The notes: generated by a model from the letters alone, not told the origin. A stretch of 64,000 nt of DNA from Halarcobacter anaerophilus (GCF_006459125.1 NZ_CP041070.1:682001-746000); one strand, 5' to 3'. Positions 54,249 to 63,969 are shown, numbered from the stretch's first letter. Numbers and translations: made by a program.

Positions 54249-55868
54249 TTAAATTTCATCATAACTTAAAGGAGCATCAAAGTAGTAACCTTGGGAATAA
54301 TCTACTCCAATCTCTTTAACTTCATTATAAATCTCTTCTTCAGATACGAATTCGGCAACAGTTTTAAATCCGAATTTTTTGGCAAATTCATCAATAGTTT
54401 TTACGATAATTTGCTGATTTTTCGACTCATTTATTCCTCTTATCAAAGAACCGTCGATTTTTACATAGTTTATATCAAGATTTACAAGCATATTAAAGTT
54501 TGAATATCCTGCTCCAAAGTCGTCTACTCCAACATTACATCCGTATTTATTCATATTTTTGATAAATTTAAAAACTTCAGAGAAATCGGAAATCTCTTCT
54601 GATTCTAAAATCTCAAATTCAAGACTGCTTGCATACTCACTATTTTCTTCAATAACTTTATATACATATTCCATAGTAGTTGCACTTGCAATATCTTCAA
54701 ATGAAATATTTACGGCAACTCTTTTGTTTTTGGTTTTTATTAGATGAAAAGCTTCATTTATCATTATTTTTATGATATTCGGATAAAGCTTGGCTTTTTT
54801 TGCAATATCTAAAAAAGTAAAAGGAGAAACGACGGTTCCGTCTTCATCTATATATCTGACAAGGGCTTCGTATTTATAAATCTCTTTTGTTTTAGTATCG
54901 ACTATGGGTTGAAAATAGGCTTTAAAATTGTCGTTTTTAACACCGTTTTTAATCTTTTTAATCCACTTAATATTCTCTTCAAACGATTCTTGAATATTAA
55001 AAGAATCATTATAAATCAAAATAGGCTCAAATTTTTTTCTTGCATAAGAGATAACTCTTTGTGCATATTTATAAGCATTTCCGTCTTCACTTTTTGCAAT
55101 ACCTATAGTAATATTAAGGTCAATCTCATGTTCATCGATACAAACAGGATCCTCTTCTATAAAATCTTCAAATTTTTTACACAGGTCGTAAAATTCTTGA
55201 ATATCAAGTTCATACTCTTTTGATATTACCAAAAACTTATCTGCTTCTACTCTGTATATAGAAAATTTATCTTTGTTGAAATATTTTTGTAGAGTATCTG
55301 AAAACTTAAGTAAAACTCTATCTCCGTTATGCTCACCGAAAAGATCGTTAATAGTAGAAAATTTATCAATATTAATCATTGCCATAAGATCTTTATTTGA
55401 GTCTTCCAAATCTTTTTTCAATCTATTTCTATTTGGCAGATGGGTTAGATTATCAATATATAAATCTTTTAATTCATGGTATAAAAGAGATTGACTCATA
55501 AGCTGCAAAAGTTTTTTCATATCTATAGGTTTTAAAACATATTTATCGACACCTATATCTATTGCTTCAAGCAGATATTCGGTATTTGAAAAAGCGGTTG
55601 CAACAATAATAGGTATATTAGGGTTTATCTTTTTTATCTCTCTTATCATTTCAAGCCCGTTCATTACAGGCATATTTACATCTGTTATTATTAAATCAAT
55701 TTCTGATTCATTTTGTTTAAAAAGCTCTAAACCCTCGGCTCCGTTTTTAGCCACTAATTGCTTTTTTGTAAAGCCTTTTAAGATATTTAAGGTAATCTCT
55801 TTTAAAGCTTCTTCATCTTCTGCGTATAATATGGTTATATTTTTTAATATAGATACATTTGATATCAT
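54249..55868 (-). CDS. response regulator with degenerate GGDEF and EAL domains
   Basis: A 539-residue cytoplasmic protein: receiver domain (about 8-130; phospho-acceptor in IITDVNMPVMNG, about 60), GGDEF-like domain (about 135-270) whose signature is changed to EADKF, and an EAL domain (about 285-535) with EALVRYI, VAVNIS, VDDFGAGYSNF and YVKIDGSLI. The EAL residues look intact, so a phosphodiesterase with an inactive or GTP-sensing GGDEF is likely. It lies 51 bases upstream of the HD-GYP gene on the same strand, so a two-gene c-di-GMP operon is probable. Confidence 0.92.
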   Translation of the reverse strand: MISNVSILKNITILYAEDEEALKEITLNILKGFTKKQLVAKNGAEGLELFKQNESEIDLIITDVNMPVMNGLEMIREIKKINPNIPIIVATAFSNTEYLLEAIDIGVDKYVLKPIDMKKLLQLMSQSLLYHELKDLYIDNLTHLPNRNRLKKDLEDSNKDLMAMINIDKFSTINDLFGEHNGDRVLLKFSDTLQKYFNKDKFSIYRVEADKFLVISKEYELDIQEFYDLCKKFEDFIEEDPVCIDEHEIDLNITIGIAKSEDGNAYKYAQRVISYARKKFEPILIYNDSFNIQESFEENIKWIKKIKNGVKNDNFKAYFQPIVDTKTKEIYKYEALVRYIDEDGTVVSPFTFLDIAKKAKLYPNIIKIMINEAFHLIKTKNKRVAVNISFEDIASATTMEYVYKVIEENSEYASSLEFEILESEEISDFSEVFKFIKNMNKYGCNVGVDDFGAGYSNFNMLVNLDINYVKIDGSLIRGINESKNQQIIVKTIDEFAKKFGFKTVAEFVSEEEIYNEVKEIGVDYSQGYYFDAPLSYDEI

Positions 55869-55984
55869 TAAGACTTACTCCAAACTAATTAGGATATAAT
55901 ATTATAATATCTATTATATAAATGTTAACTATTTCAAGTTTCATTTAGTTTTTTATTATTAATTTATTATTTTAGGATTATTTA

Positions 55985-58426
55985 GTGGCTAAAGTTAAGT
56001 GTAACCACTGTCATTTAGAGTTTGATGAGAGTGTGATGATTAAAGAAGGAGATTTAAACTTCTGTTGCAAAGGCTGTCAGGGAGTTTATCATATACTAAA
56101 AGATGACGGATTAGACTCTTTTTATGAAAAACTGGGAAATAAAACAATAGCGCCTCCTATTGAAGTAGACGATGATATCCAAAGATTTGATACAAAAAGT
56201 TTTGAAGATACTTTTATAAAAACAACCCAAGACGGTTATAATCAAATTGATTTGATTATAGAAGGGATTCATTGTGCAGCTTGTGTTTGGTTAAATGAAA
56301 AAGTTCTTTTTGAAACAGAAGGAATTATTAGTGCAGATATTAATTTTACAAATAACAAGGCAAAAATAGTTTGGGATAATGATAAAATCAAACTATCTCA
56401 AATAATTCTCAAAATTAGAAGTATCGGTTACAATGCTTATGCTTATGATGCTTCTGTTGCCGATGAACAAGTTGTAAAAGCAAAAAGATCCTATTTTATA
56501 AGAATGATGGTTGCCGTTTTTGCCAGTGTTAATATTATGATGCTGGGTGTTGCAAAATATACGGGATTTTTTACGGGAATCGATGAACAAATAAGAGAAT
56601 ATATTCATATAGGAGAGTTTATTTTCTGTACTCCGGTACTTTTTTATTCGGGTTGGATATTCTTTAGAGGGGCTTTTTACGGTCTTAAAAATCGTATTTT
56701 AAATATGGATTTTCTGGTTAGCTCCGGAGCTACACTGATGTATATCTACTCCTTGTATATTCTTTTCGGTGGAAAAGGAGAGAGTTATTTTGATTCGGTT
56801 ACGATGATTATAACCTTTGTTTTAGTAGGAAAATATTTAGAAGTGATAGGTAAAAAAAGTGCCGTTGATACTTTAGATAAGATTAAAAGTTCTATTCCTT
56901 TGGAAGCTACTGTTGTAAAAGAGGGTGTTAAAAAAGCTATTGCTTTAAATAGTATAGAAGTAGGAGATATAGTAGAAATAAGAAGCGGTGAAAAAGTTTG
57001 TGTTGACGGAAAAATCATAAGCGGAGAGGGAACTTTTGATGAATCAAGTTTAACAGGAGAGTCTCTTCCTATATTTAAAAAAGTAGGAGACAAACTTTAC
57101 AGCGGAACTATAAATAACGATTCTCTTATTAGATATGAAGTTACGAAAACTTATAAAGAGTCTACTCTAAACTCAATTGTAACGCTACTTGAAGACTCTT
57201 TAAGCTCAAAACCTGAGATTGAGTATAAAGCAAATGAGATATCAAAAGGGTTTAGTTTAACTATTTTAACTCTCTCTTTTTTAACTTTTATCGTTTGGTA
57301 TTTCTTTGGAATTGATTTTGGCTTTGATTATGAAAATGTAAGTCATTTTGAAAAATCATTTATAGTAGCAATTTCGGTTATTGTTATTGCCTGCCCTTGT
57401 GCTTTGGCTCTTGCTACGCCTATTGCAAGTCTTATAGGAATTTCGGAGCTTGCAAAAAAAGGTTTGCTTTTTAAAGAAGCAAAATTTATAGAAACAATGG
57501 CAAAAGCAGACACTTTGGTTTTAGATAAAACAGGAACAATCACAAAAGGAGAGTTAAAAGTTAAAAAAGCAAGAATTTTAGATAAAAATATACATAAATT
57601 AAATCTAATGTACTCTTTACTTGACTCTTCAACACACCCCATTTCTAAATCGGTAAAAAAATATCTGCAAAAAAAATATGATAATTTAGAGCTAAAAGAT
57701 ATATTTGACGTAAAAACCGTTCAGGCAAAAGGAGTAGTGGCAAAATATAAAAATATAGAAGGAAAAACTTTTCATTTGTTAGGAGGAAATGTTGATTTGT
57801 TAAGAGAAAATCAAATCAATTATAATTTTGATAGTGGAAATTCGGTTTATATTTTTGCAATAAACAGAAGAGTAATAGCAACTTTCGAGCTTGCCGATGA
57901 GATTAGAGAAGAAGCAAAAGATTTAATCAATAGCGTGCAAAAAAACGGCTTAGAAGTTGTAATGCTAACAGGAGACAATGAGAGTATAGCTTCAAAAGTT
58001 GCTTCAAAAGTAGGAATAAAAAAAGTGGTTTCTCATATTGATCCTATAGGTAAAGCAGACTATATTAAAAAACTTAAAAAAGAGGGAAAAATCGTAGTAA
58101 TGGCAGGTGACGGAATAAATGATTCCGTTGCTTTGGCTAATTCTGATGTAGCTATTGCAATGGGAAATTCCGCCGATGTTACTATTTCCGTTTCCGATAT
58201 TGTTTTATTAAACAGCTCTTTAAGCAGTTTAAAATATGCTTTTGTTTTATCAAGAAGAACATATAAGTTTATAAAACAAAACCTGCTATTATCTTTGATT
58301 TACAATTCAATTACGATTCCTCTTGCAATGGCAGGACTTGTAATACCGTTAGTAGCGGCTCTATCGATGAGTTTAAGCTCTTTACTGGTTGTAGCAAACT
58401 CTATGAGAATTAAATTAAAAAGTTAG
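55985..58426 (+). CDS. ccoI: copper-transporting P-type ATPase for cbb3 oxidase assembly
   Basis: An 813-residue P1B-type ATPase. An N-terminal Cys-rich region (CNHCHLEF and CCKGCQGVY), a heavy-metal domain with GIHCAACVW (about residue 95), the membrane CPC motif IACPCALALATP (about 468), DKTGTIT phosphorylation site (about 515) and GDGINDSVALANSD. The N-terminal zinc-ribbon-like region is typical of CcoI/FixI, which supplies copper to the cbb3 oxidase. The start is GTG with AGGA upstream. ccoS follows 8 bases later. Confidence 0.93.
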   Translation: MAKVKCNHCHLEFDESVMIKEGDLNFCCKGCQGVYHILKDDGLDSFYEKLGNKTIAPPIEVDDDIQRFDTKSFEDTFIKTTQDGYNQIDLIIEGIHCAACVWLNEKVLFETEGIISADINFTNNKAKIVWDNDKIKLSQIILKIRSIGYNAYAYDASVADEQVVKAKRSYFIRMMVAVFASVNIMMLGVAKYTGFFTGIDEQIREYIHIGEFIFCTPVLFYSGWIFFRGAFYGLKNRILNMDFLVSSGATLMYIYSLYILFGGKGESYFDSVTMIITFVLVGKYLEVIGKKSAVDTLDKIKSSIPLEATVVKEGVKKAIALNSIEVGDIVEIRSGEKVCVDGKIISGEGTFDESSLTGESLPIFKKVGDKLYSGTINNDSLIRYEVTKTYKESTLNSIVTLLEDSLSSKPEIEYKANEISKGFSLTILTLSFLTFIVWYFFGIDFGFDYENVSHFEKSFIVAISVIVIACPCALALATPIASLIGISELAKKGLLFKEAKFIETMAKADTLVLDKTGTITKGELKVKKARILDKNIHKLNLMYSLLDSSTHPISKSVKKYLQKKYDNLELKDIFDVKTVQAKGVVAKYKNIEGKTFHLLGGNVDLLRENQINYNFDSGNSVYIFAINRRVIATFELADEIREEAKDLINSVQKNGLEVVMLTGDNESIASKVASKVGIKKVVSHIDPIGKADYIKKLKKEGKIVVMAGDGINDSVALANSDVAIAMGNSADVTISVSDIVLLNSSLSSLKYAFVLSRRTYKFIKQNLLLSLIYNSITIPLAMAGLVIPLVAALSMSLSSLLVVANSMRIKLKS

Positions 58427-58434
58427 GAAAAAAG

Positions 58435-58668
58435 ATGATAAACGATACGCTTTTTATGATGTTGGGTGTGGGAGTTATTCTCTCTTTTGCAGTTTTGGGT
58501 CTATTTATCTGGGGTGCAAAAAGCGGTCAATTCGATGATAGTGAAAAAATGATGGGCGGACTTCTTTTTGACAGTACGGAAGACTTAAATGATGCTGTTA
58601 AAAAAGAGGACAAGAAAAAAGAGGCAAGTAATAAAAAGAAAGAAAAAAAAAGTGAACCACAAGAGTAG
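58435..58668 (+). CDS. ccoS: cbb3 oxidase maturation protein CcoS
   Basis: A 77-residue protein with one N-terminal helix (about 6-28), then WGAKSGQFDD, the family motif, and a Lys/Glu-rich tail. CcoS is needed for cofactor insertion into the cbb3 oxidase and is normally encoded after ccoI. The 3' end contains the terminator of the opposite cytochrome gene. Confidence 0.93.
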   Translation: MINDTLFMMLGVGVILSFAVLGLFIWGAKSGQFDDSEKMMGGLLFDSTEDLNDAVKKEDKKKEASNKKKEKKSEPQE

Positions 58669-58676
58669 TTCACTTT
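58640..58676 (-). terminator. terminator of the cytochrome c553 gene
   Basis: Arms AAAGTGAAC (58649-58657) and GTTCACTTT (58668-58676) form a perfect 9-bp stem. On the minus strand it is followed by a run of T at 58640-58648, which is good for termination of the gene at 58695. The stem overlaps the last codons of ccoS. Confidence 0.8.
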
Positions 58677-58694
58677 AAAAAAAATTTATGCTAT

Positions 58695-58976
58695 TTATTT
58701 AAATGCAGCAATTTGTTTAGCTAAATCTTCGATATCTGCATCTGAAAGTCTTGCAACTTGACCTTTCATAACACCTTTCATAGCTCCACCGTAAGATCCG
58801 TCTTTATAACCTTTTAAAGCAGCAACAGTTTTTTCAACAGGCCAACCTTTGATTATTTGTGATTTCCCTAATGCAGCTTTTTCAGCTGTAGCTCCATGGC
58901 ATGTAGCACATGTTGCATAATTTGCAGCCATTAAAGATGCAGCAGCTAATAGTGTTCCTAAAACAACTTTTTTCAT
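58695..58976 (-). CDS. periplasmic cytochrome c553
   Basis: A 93-residue secreted class I cytochrome c with signal peptide to about residue 18 (ending LMAA), haem motif CATCHG and a GGAMKGVMKGQ segment with the Met ligand. I chose the ATG at 58976 because AAGGAG precedes it and the signal peptide then starts normally; the frame is open 13 codons further upstream. Paralogue of the 12586 gene. It is likely the electron donor to the cbb3 oxidase, whose assembly genes lie next to it. Confidence 0.93.
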   Translation of the reverse strand: MKKVVLGTLLAAASLMAANYATCATCHGATAEKAALGKSQIIKGWPVEKTVAALKGYKDGSYGGAMKGVMKGQVARLSDADIEDLAKQIAAFK

Positions 58977-59142
58977 TCTTTTTCTCCTTAAAATTATAAA
59001 GCTTAATTTTATCAATTTAATCTTTTATTAAGCTTATATAAAGAGTATTATATTGATAATTTTTAATTATAATTTTTGTCGGAAATTAGTTCTGTTTTAA
59101 TTAAAATTTTTATATAGTTATTAATGAAATCGAGGATATTTG

Positions 59143-59760
59143 ATGAACATAGAACAAACAGTCTTGAAAATTGATAATCTAAGTTTTGGTTATCATAATA
59201 AAAAGTTAATTTATAAAAATTTTAATTTAGAGTTAAAATGTGGAGAATTAGTCTCTATAGTGGGAAGCAGCGGAAGCGGAAAAAGTACGCTTTTTGAACT
59301 AATTAGCGGAAACTTAAAACCTCAAAACGGAGAGATTAAGAAAAAAAAGATAAGTTCGATTTATCAAGATCCTTACAGCTCTTTTCATCCATCTTTTAAA
59401 ATAATTGAACAGATAAAAGATGTTGTGGATATTGATTTAAAAAGTTTTGATAAAAATTTAGATGAAAAAATAAACTCTTTGAGTTTAAATAAAGAGCTTT
59501 TATATAAAAAAACCCATGAATTAAGTGGAGGGCAGTTACAAAGATGTTCTATTTTAAGAGCATTATTAATGCAGCCGGATTTGTTGCTTGTTGATGAAGC
59601 AACTTCTGCATTGGATAATATTGTTGCTTTAAATGTTATGAAACTTATAGTAAAACAGCTGGACAGATGCGGTATTTTACTTATTACTCATGATATGAAT
59701 TTGGCAAAATGGTGCAGTGATAATATTATTAATTTAAATGAAATTATAACGGAGAATTAA
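59143..59760 (+). CDS. ABC transporter ATPase, oligopeptide/nickel type, orphan
   Basis: A 205-residue ATPase with Walker A GSSGSGKST (about residue 40), Q-loop IYQDPYSSFHPSF typical of DppF/OppF/NikE, signature LSGGQLQR and Walker B LLLVDEATSALD. It is shorter than OppF-type proteins (about 320) because the C-terminal oligopeptide domain is missing. No permease or binding protein is adjacent. The ATG at 59143 (GAGGA at 59132-59136) is preferred to the TTG one codon earlier. hemH starts directly after its stop. Confidence 0.82.
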   Translation: MNIEQTVLKIDNLSFGYHNKKLIYKNFNLELKCGELVSIVGSSGSGKSTLFELISGNLKPQNGEIKKKKISSIYQDPYSSFHPSFKIIEQIKDVVDIDLKSFDKNLDEKINSLSLNKELLYKKTHELSGGQLQRCSILRALLMQPDLLLVDEATSALDNIVALNVMKLIVKQLDRCGILLITHDMNLAKWCSDNIINLNEIITEN

Positions 59761-60699
59761 ATGATAAAAGAGTGCAGTAAAGCTTTAGTGCTTCTAAATA
59801 TGGGTGGTGCTAGAAATAAAAACGAATTAGAGATGTTTTTGACGAATATGTTTAATGACAAAAATATTTTAACAATTAAAAGTGATTTTTTCAGATCTTT
59901 AATTGCAAAATTTATCGTAAAATCAAGAAAAGATTCTGCCTGGAAAAATTATGAGGCAATAGGGGGAAGATCTCCTATTAATCCTTTGACGGAAAAACTT
60001 TTATCCAAACTTAACGATGAGTTAACCGATACCTGTGTTGTTCAGGTAATGCGATATACTCCACCTTTTGCGCAAGAGGCTATAAAAGAGTTGGAGAAGA
60101 AAAAAGTAAAAGAGGTAATTTTATTTCCTATGTATCCTCAATATTCAACTACTACGACAAAATCTTCCGTTGAAGACTTTCTTTTTTTCGCAAAAAGAAA
60201 ATTTCATATAAAAGTTATTGAGCCTTTTTATAAAAATAGAGTTTTTAACGAAGCTATTATTGATACTATAAAAAACAGCGTGGAAAAACATGAAGAGTAT
60301 AATCTGATTTTTTCAGCCCACGGACTTCCTCAGAAAATAGTAGACAGCGGCGATCCTTATGAAAAACAGATAAATGAACATGTGGAAATCTTATCTGCTC
60401 TTTTAGAAGAAGAGAATATTCATTTTAAATCAATCTCTTTGGCATATCAATCAAAAGTAGGACCTTTAAAATGGCTGGAACCTGCTTTAGATGAAGAGCT
60501 TAAAAAGTTCAGAGATCAAAAAGTTTTAATTTACCCCATTGCTTTTTTAATAGATAATTCCGAAACGGATTTTGAGCTTAGTATTGAGTATAATGAAGAA
60601 GCAAAAAAGATAGGAATAGAAGAGTATAAAGTCTGCAAATGCCTAAACGACGGTGAAAATTTTATAAAGGCTATAAAAGATATTATAAATGTAGTATAA
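59761..60699 (+). CDS. hemH: ferrochelatase
   Basis: A 312-residue ferrochelatase inserting iron into protoporphyrin IX. Signatures: LLNMGGARNKNELEMFL at the N-terminus, FPMYPQYSTTT (about 122), and the catalytic His in FSAHGLPQKIV (about 184) with a Glu-containing YPIAFLIDNSETDFELSIEY (about 262). The role fits an organism with many c-type cytochromes. Confidence 0.95.
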   Translation: MIKECSKALVLLNMGGARNKNELEMFLTNMFNDKNILTIKSDFFRSLIAKFIVKSRKDSAWKNYEAIGGRSPINPLTEKLLSKLNDELTDTCVVQVMRYTPPFAQEAIKELEKKKVKEVILFPMYPQYSTTTTKSSVEDFLFFAKRKFHIKVIEPFYKNRVFNEAIIDTIKNSVEKHEEYNLIFSAHGLPQKIVDSGDPYEKQINEHVEILSALLEEENIHFKSISLAYQSKVGPLKWLEPALDEELKKFRDQKVLIYPIAFLIDNSETDFELSIEYNEEAKKIGIEEYKVCKCLNDGENFIKAIKDIINVV

Positions 60700-60719
60700 T
60701 AATAAAAAAGGAGAAAATA

Positions 60720-61274
60720 ATGGATAAAAATAGTTTATTGCTAAAAATAGCAAGAGATGCTATAGAGTCAAATTTTAATCCGGAAGTAAAAATAGACAAA
60801 GAGTTTTTACTCTCAAACTTCTCCTTTTTAAATGAAAAACAGGCAACTTTTGTAACTTTAACGATAAATGGAAAGTTAAGAGGTTGTATAGGTTCTTTAA
60901 TTGCCCATAGAATATTGCTTGATGATTTGATTTATAACGCAAAAGCCGCAGCTTTTGACGATCCTCGATTTAACTCTTTATCTTTTTCTGAGTTTAATGA
61001 AATAAAAATAGAGATCTCTTTATTAACTGCTCCTGAAATATTGGAGTATAAAGATTTCGAAGATTTAAAAAAGAAACTAATACCTAATAAACATGGAGTT
61101 ATTTTAGAACTTAACGGTAAAAGGGCAACTTTTCTTCCTCAAGTTTGGGAGCAACTTCCCGAATTTAATGCCTTTATGGTTCACCTTTGCCAAAAAGCGG
61201 GTCTTAATCCCTCTTCTTTGTCTGCTTTGCCCAAAATTCAGACTTATGAAGTAATTAAAATAGAAGAAGAATAA
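60720..61274 (+). CDS. amrA: AmmeMemoRadiSam system protein A (AMMECR1 domain)
   Basis: A 184-residue AMMECR1-domain protein with the family core ATFVTLTINGKLRGCIGSLIAHRILLDDL (about 40-68) and AAAFDDPRFNSL. It is the first of three genes always found together in bacteria and archaea (AMMECR1, radical SAM, MEMO). Catalytic role unknown. GGAG lies nine bases before the ATG and the radical SAM gene starts one base after the stop. Confidence 0.92.
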   Translation: MDKNSLLLKIARDAIESNFNPEVKIDKEFLLSNFSFLNEKQATFVTLTINGKLRGCIGSLIAHRILLDDLIYNAKAAAFDDPRFNSLSFSEFNEIKIEISLLTAPEILEYKDFEDLKKKLIPNKHGVILELNGKRATFLPQVWEQLPEFNAFMVHLCQKAGLNPSSLSALPKIQTYEVIKIEEE

Positions 61275-61275
61275 A

Positions 61276-62268
61276 ATGCAATACTTTAAAACTTCAATTA
61301 AAAATCCCGATAAAATCGTATGTATGCTTTGTTCATATTATTGCAATTTAAAAGCGGGACAAGTGGGAGTTTGCGGTGTAAATAAAAATACGGGTGATAA
61401 AATAGAGTGTCTTGTTTATGGATATATCAGCGCTTTAAACGTAGATCCCATTGAAAAAAAACCGCTTTTTCATTTTTTACCTAATTCCAAATCCCTCTCT
61501 CTTGGAACAGTAGGATGTAATTTTCACTGTAGTTTTTGTCAAAACTACGGAATCTCTCAAGAAAAAAATATTGACAGAACAAATTATATATCTCCTAAAC
61601 AGATTGTGGAACTTGCAAGAAGTAAAGGGTGTGAATCTATCTCTTATACTTATAATGAACCTACAATATTTTATCCTTATGCCAAAGATATTGCCCTTGA
61701 AGCAAAAAAATACGGTATAAAATCGGTTTTTGTAAGTAACGGTTTTGAGAGTAAAGAGATGATAGATGATATGAAAGGAGTAATTGACGCAATTAACGTT
61801 GACCTGAAATCTTTTAATAAAAAATATTATAAAAAAGAGTTAGGCGGTAATTTAGAACAAATTTTAAAAAATCTTATTCATTTTCAAAAAAACGGAATCT
61901 GGCTTGAAGTCACAACTTTGCTAGTTCCCACAAAAAATGATTCCAAAGAAGAGATAAGCCAAATCGTTAAATTTATTAAAGAGAATTTAGGCGTAAATGT
62001 TCCTTGGCATATTTCAGCATTTCATCCCGATTACAAAGAGTTAGATCTTCCTTCAACTTCTATTGATAAATTAAAAACGGCATATAATATTGCAAAAGAA
62101 GAGGGGCTAAATTATGTCTATATAGGTAATGTAGCCTTTGAAAACAGCACTGTTTGTCCAAACTGCAAAGAAGAACTTATTTCAAGAGAGTATTTTGGTG
62201 TAAGGGTTAATAAAATAAAAGAGGGACGCTGTCCTAATTGTAAGCAAAAAATAGACGGAGTTTTTTAA
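61276..62268 (+). CDS. amrS: AmmeMemoRadiSam system radical SAM enzyme
   Basis: A 330-residue radical SAM protein. An N-terminal Cys motif CMLCSYYCNLKAGQVGVCG (about 16-34) is followed by the SAM cluster motif CNFHCSFCQN (about 83-92), and a C-terminal CPNCKEELI..CPNCKQ zinc-ribbon-like pair. This AmrS subfamily is related to pyruvate formate-lyase-activating enzymes. Substrate not known. A GGAG precedes the MEMO gene 12 bases after its stop. Confidence 0.93.
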   Translation: MQYFKTSIKNPDKIVCMLCSYYCNLKAGQVGVCGVNKNTGDKIECLVYGYISALNVDPIEKKPLFHFLPNSKSLSLGTVGCNFHCSFCQNYGISQEKNIDRTNYISPKQIVELARSKGCESISYTYNEPTIFYPYAKDIALEAKKYGIKSVFVSNGFESKEMIDDMKGVIDAINVDLKSFNKKYYKKELGGNLEQILKNLIHFQKNGIWLEVTTLLVPTKNDSKEEISQIVKFIKENLGVNVPWHISAFHPDYKELDLPSTSIDKLKTAYNIAKEEGLNYVYIGNVAFENSTVCPNCKEELISREYFGVRVNKIKEGRCPNCKQKIDGVF

Positions 62269-62279
62269 AGGAGATAAAA

Positions 62280-63083
62280 ATGAGCCAAAGAGAGATGAGT
62301 GTTGCCGGAACTTTTTATCCGGATAGTAAAAGTGAAATAGAAAGATATATTACTCATTTTAATAAAAGTTTTTCTGTAAAAGATGAAAACAGAAATAAAA
62401 TCAAACCAAGAGCAATAATTTGTCCCCATGCAGGATATATTTACAGCGGGTTTACATCAAATTTAGCTTTTAATCTGTCTTCAAATAAAGATATAAAAAG
62501 AGTAATTGTTTTTGGACCCTCCCACAGGGTTTATATAAAAGGTGCTTCTATTGCTCTTTTTGATACATATAAAACTCCTTTGGGAGATTTAAAAATTGAT
62601 TTGGAATACTCAAAAAAATTAAAAGAGAAATACGGCTTTTTGGATTTTAATGAGAGTTTGCACAAAGAACATTCAACGGAGACGCAAGCTCCTTTTATAA
62701 AAAACTATTTTAAAGAAGCAAAAATAATAGAGATTGTTTACGGTGAACTTGATTTTAATGAATTATCCAAACTAACCGATGAACTTCTTCTTGATAAAGA
62801 AAATTTTATAGTAATAAGTACCGATTTAAGTCATTTTTACCCTTTAAACGAAGCAAAAAAGTTAGATAATATATGTTTAAATGCTATTGCTTCAAAAAAT
62901 TTGGAACTTTTTGACAAAGGGTGCGAAGCCTGCGGTAAAATAGGAGTTAAAGCCATAATAAAATCTGCAATAAAATATAATTTTGATACAGAACTTTTAT
63001 ATTATTGTACAAGTTACGATAAAACAAAAGATGACAGCAGTGTAGTAGGTTATGCCTCTGCTTTAATAGGAGAAAAAATTTAG
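62280..63083 (+). CDS. amrB: AmmeMemoRadiSam system protein B (MEMO family)
   Basis: A 267-residue MEMO-family protein, related in fold to extradiol dioxygenases. Metal-ligand candidates: CPHAGYIYSG (about 50), GPSHRVYIKGA (about 80), STDLSHFYP (about 181) and a terminal SSVVGYASALIG. It completes the AMMECR1/radical SAM/MEMO triad in a single operon behind hemH. Confidence 0.92.
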   Translation: MSQREMSVAGTFYPDSKSEIERYITHFNKSFSVKDENRNKIKPRAIICPHAGYIYSGFTSNLAFNLSSNKDIKRVIVFGPSHRVYIKGASIALFDTYKTPLGDLKIDLEYSKKLKEKYGFLDFNESLHKEHSTETQAPFIKNYFKEAKIIEIVYGELDFNELSKLTDELLLDKENFIVISTDLSHFYPLNEAKKLDNICLNAIASKNLELFDKGCEACGKIGVKAIIKSAIKYNFDTELLYYCTSYDKTKDDSSVVGYASALIGEKI

Positions 63084-63216
63084 ATTCTTCCAAAGTTTAA
63101 TTTTAAGTCGCTTCTTCTACTTTAGTTTTTCCGAAAATAAAAAGGTAAAAATAGAGTTTTATCTAAATTGATAATTGCATATTGTATAATTCACGCGAAA
63201 ATAAGGATAACATTTA

Positions 63217-63969
63217 ATGAAAAAATTAATAGAAGTTAAGAATATCTCTTATAGTTATGATAATACAAATGTTTTGGAAAATATAACTCTTGATATAATA
63301 GATAATGATTTTTTGGCAATAATAGGTCCAAACGGCGGAGGTAAATCTACTTTACTTAAAGTAATGCTAGGTCTTCTAAAAATAAAAAGCGGACAAATAA
63401 TAAAAAATCTGAAAAACGAGGATATAGGTTATGTTCCTCAAAATACCAATTTAAATACGGATTTTCCAATTACTGCTTTAGAAGTTGTTTTAATGGGACA
63501 TAAATCAAAAAAAAGAAAACTTTTCGGATTTAGTAAAGAGGATATTGATGCGGCAATGACCTCTTTAAAAGAAGTTGAGATGCAAGATTTTGCAAACAGT
63601 AAAATAGGTGATTTAAGCGGAGGACAAAGACAAAGAGTATTTATAGCAAGAGCTTTATGTACAAATCCTAAAATAATGCTTCTTGATGAACCTACAGCTA
63701 GTATCGACGTAAAAGGACAAAAAGAGATTTATGAACTTTTAAAAGAGCTTAATAAAACTATATCTATAGTTGTAGTAAGCCATGATATTTCAATTCTTTT
63801 GAATTATGCAAAAAATGTTGCTCATATAAATAAAAAACTTGTTTATCACCATTTAAAAAATACTAAAGAGAAAATAGATACGGAAAAAGAGCATTTATGT
63901 GAAGTTGAACTTCTCTCTGCTCTTGGAAAAACAGAAATTTGCTGCAATCAAACACATCAATTAGGTTAA
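63217..63969 (+). CDS. ABC transporter ATPase, zinc/manganese type
   Basis: A 250-residue ATPase of the ZnuC/MntB group: Walker A GPNGGGKST (about residue 37), Q-loop YVPQNTNLNTDFPITALEVVLMG typical of this group, signature LSGGQRQR, Walker B IMLLDEPT. Unusual is the C-terminal His/Cys content (VYHHLKN, EHLCEVE, EICCNQTHQ), which might bind the transported metal. A permease gene starts just after the stop. No clear Zur or Fur box was identified upstream. Confidence 0.85.
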   Translation: MKKLIEVKNISYSYDNTNVLENITLDIIDNDFLAIIGPNGGGKSTLLKVMLGLLKIKSGQIIKNLKNEDIGYVPQNTNLNTDFPITALEVVLMGHKSKKRKLFGFSKEDIDAAMTSLKEVEMQDFANSKIGDLSGGQRQRVFIARALCTNPKIMLLDEPTASIDVKGQKEIYELLKELNKTISIVVVSHDISILLNYAKNVAHINKKLVYHHLKNTKEKIDTEKEHLCEVELLSALGKTEICCNQTHQLG

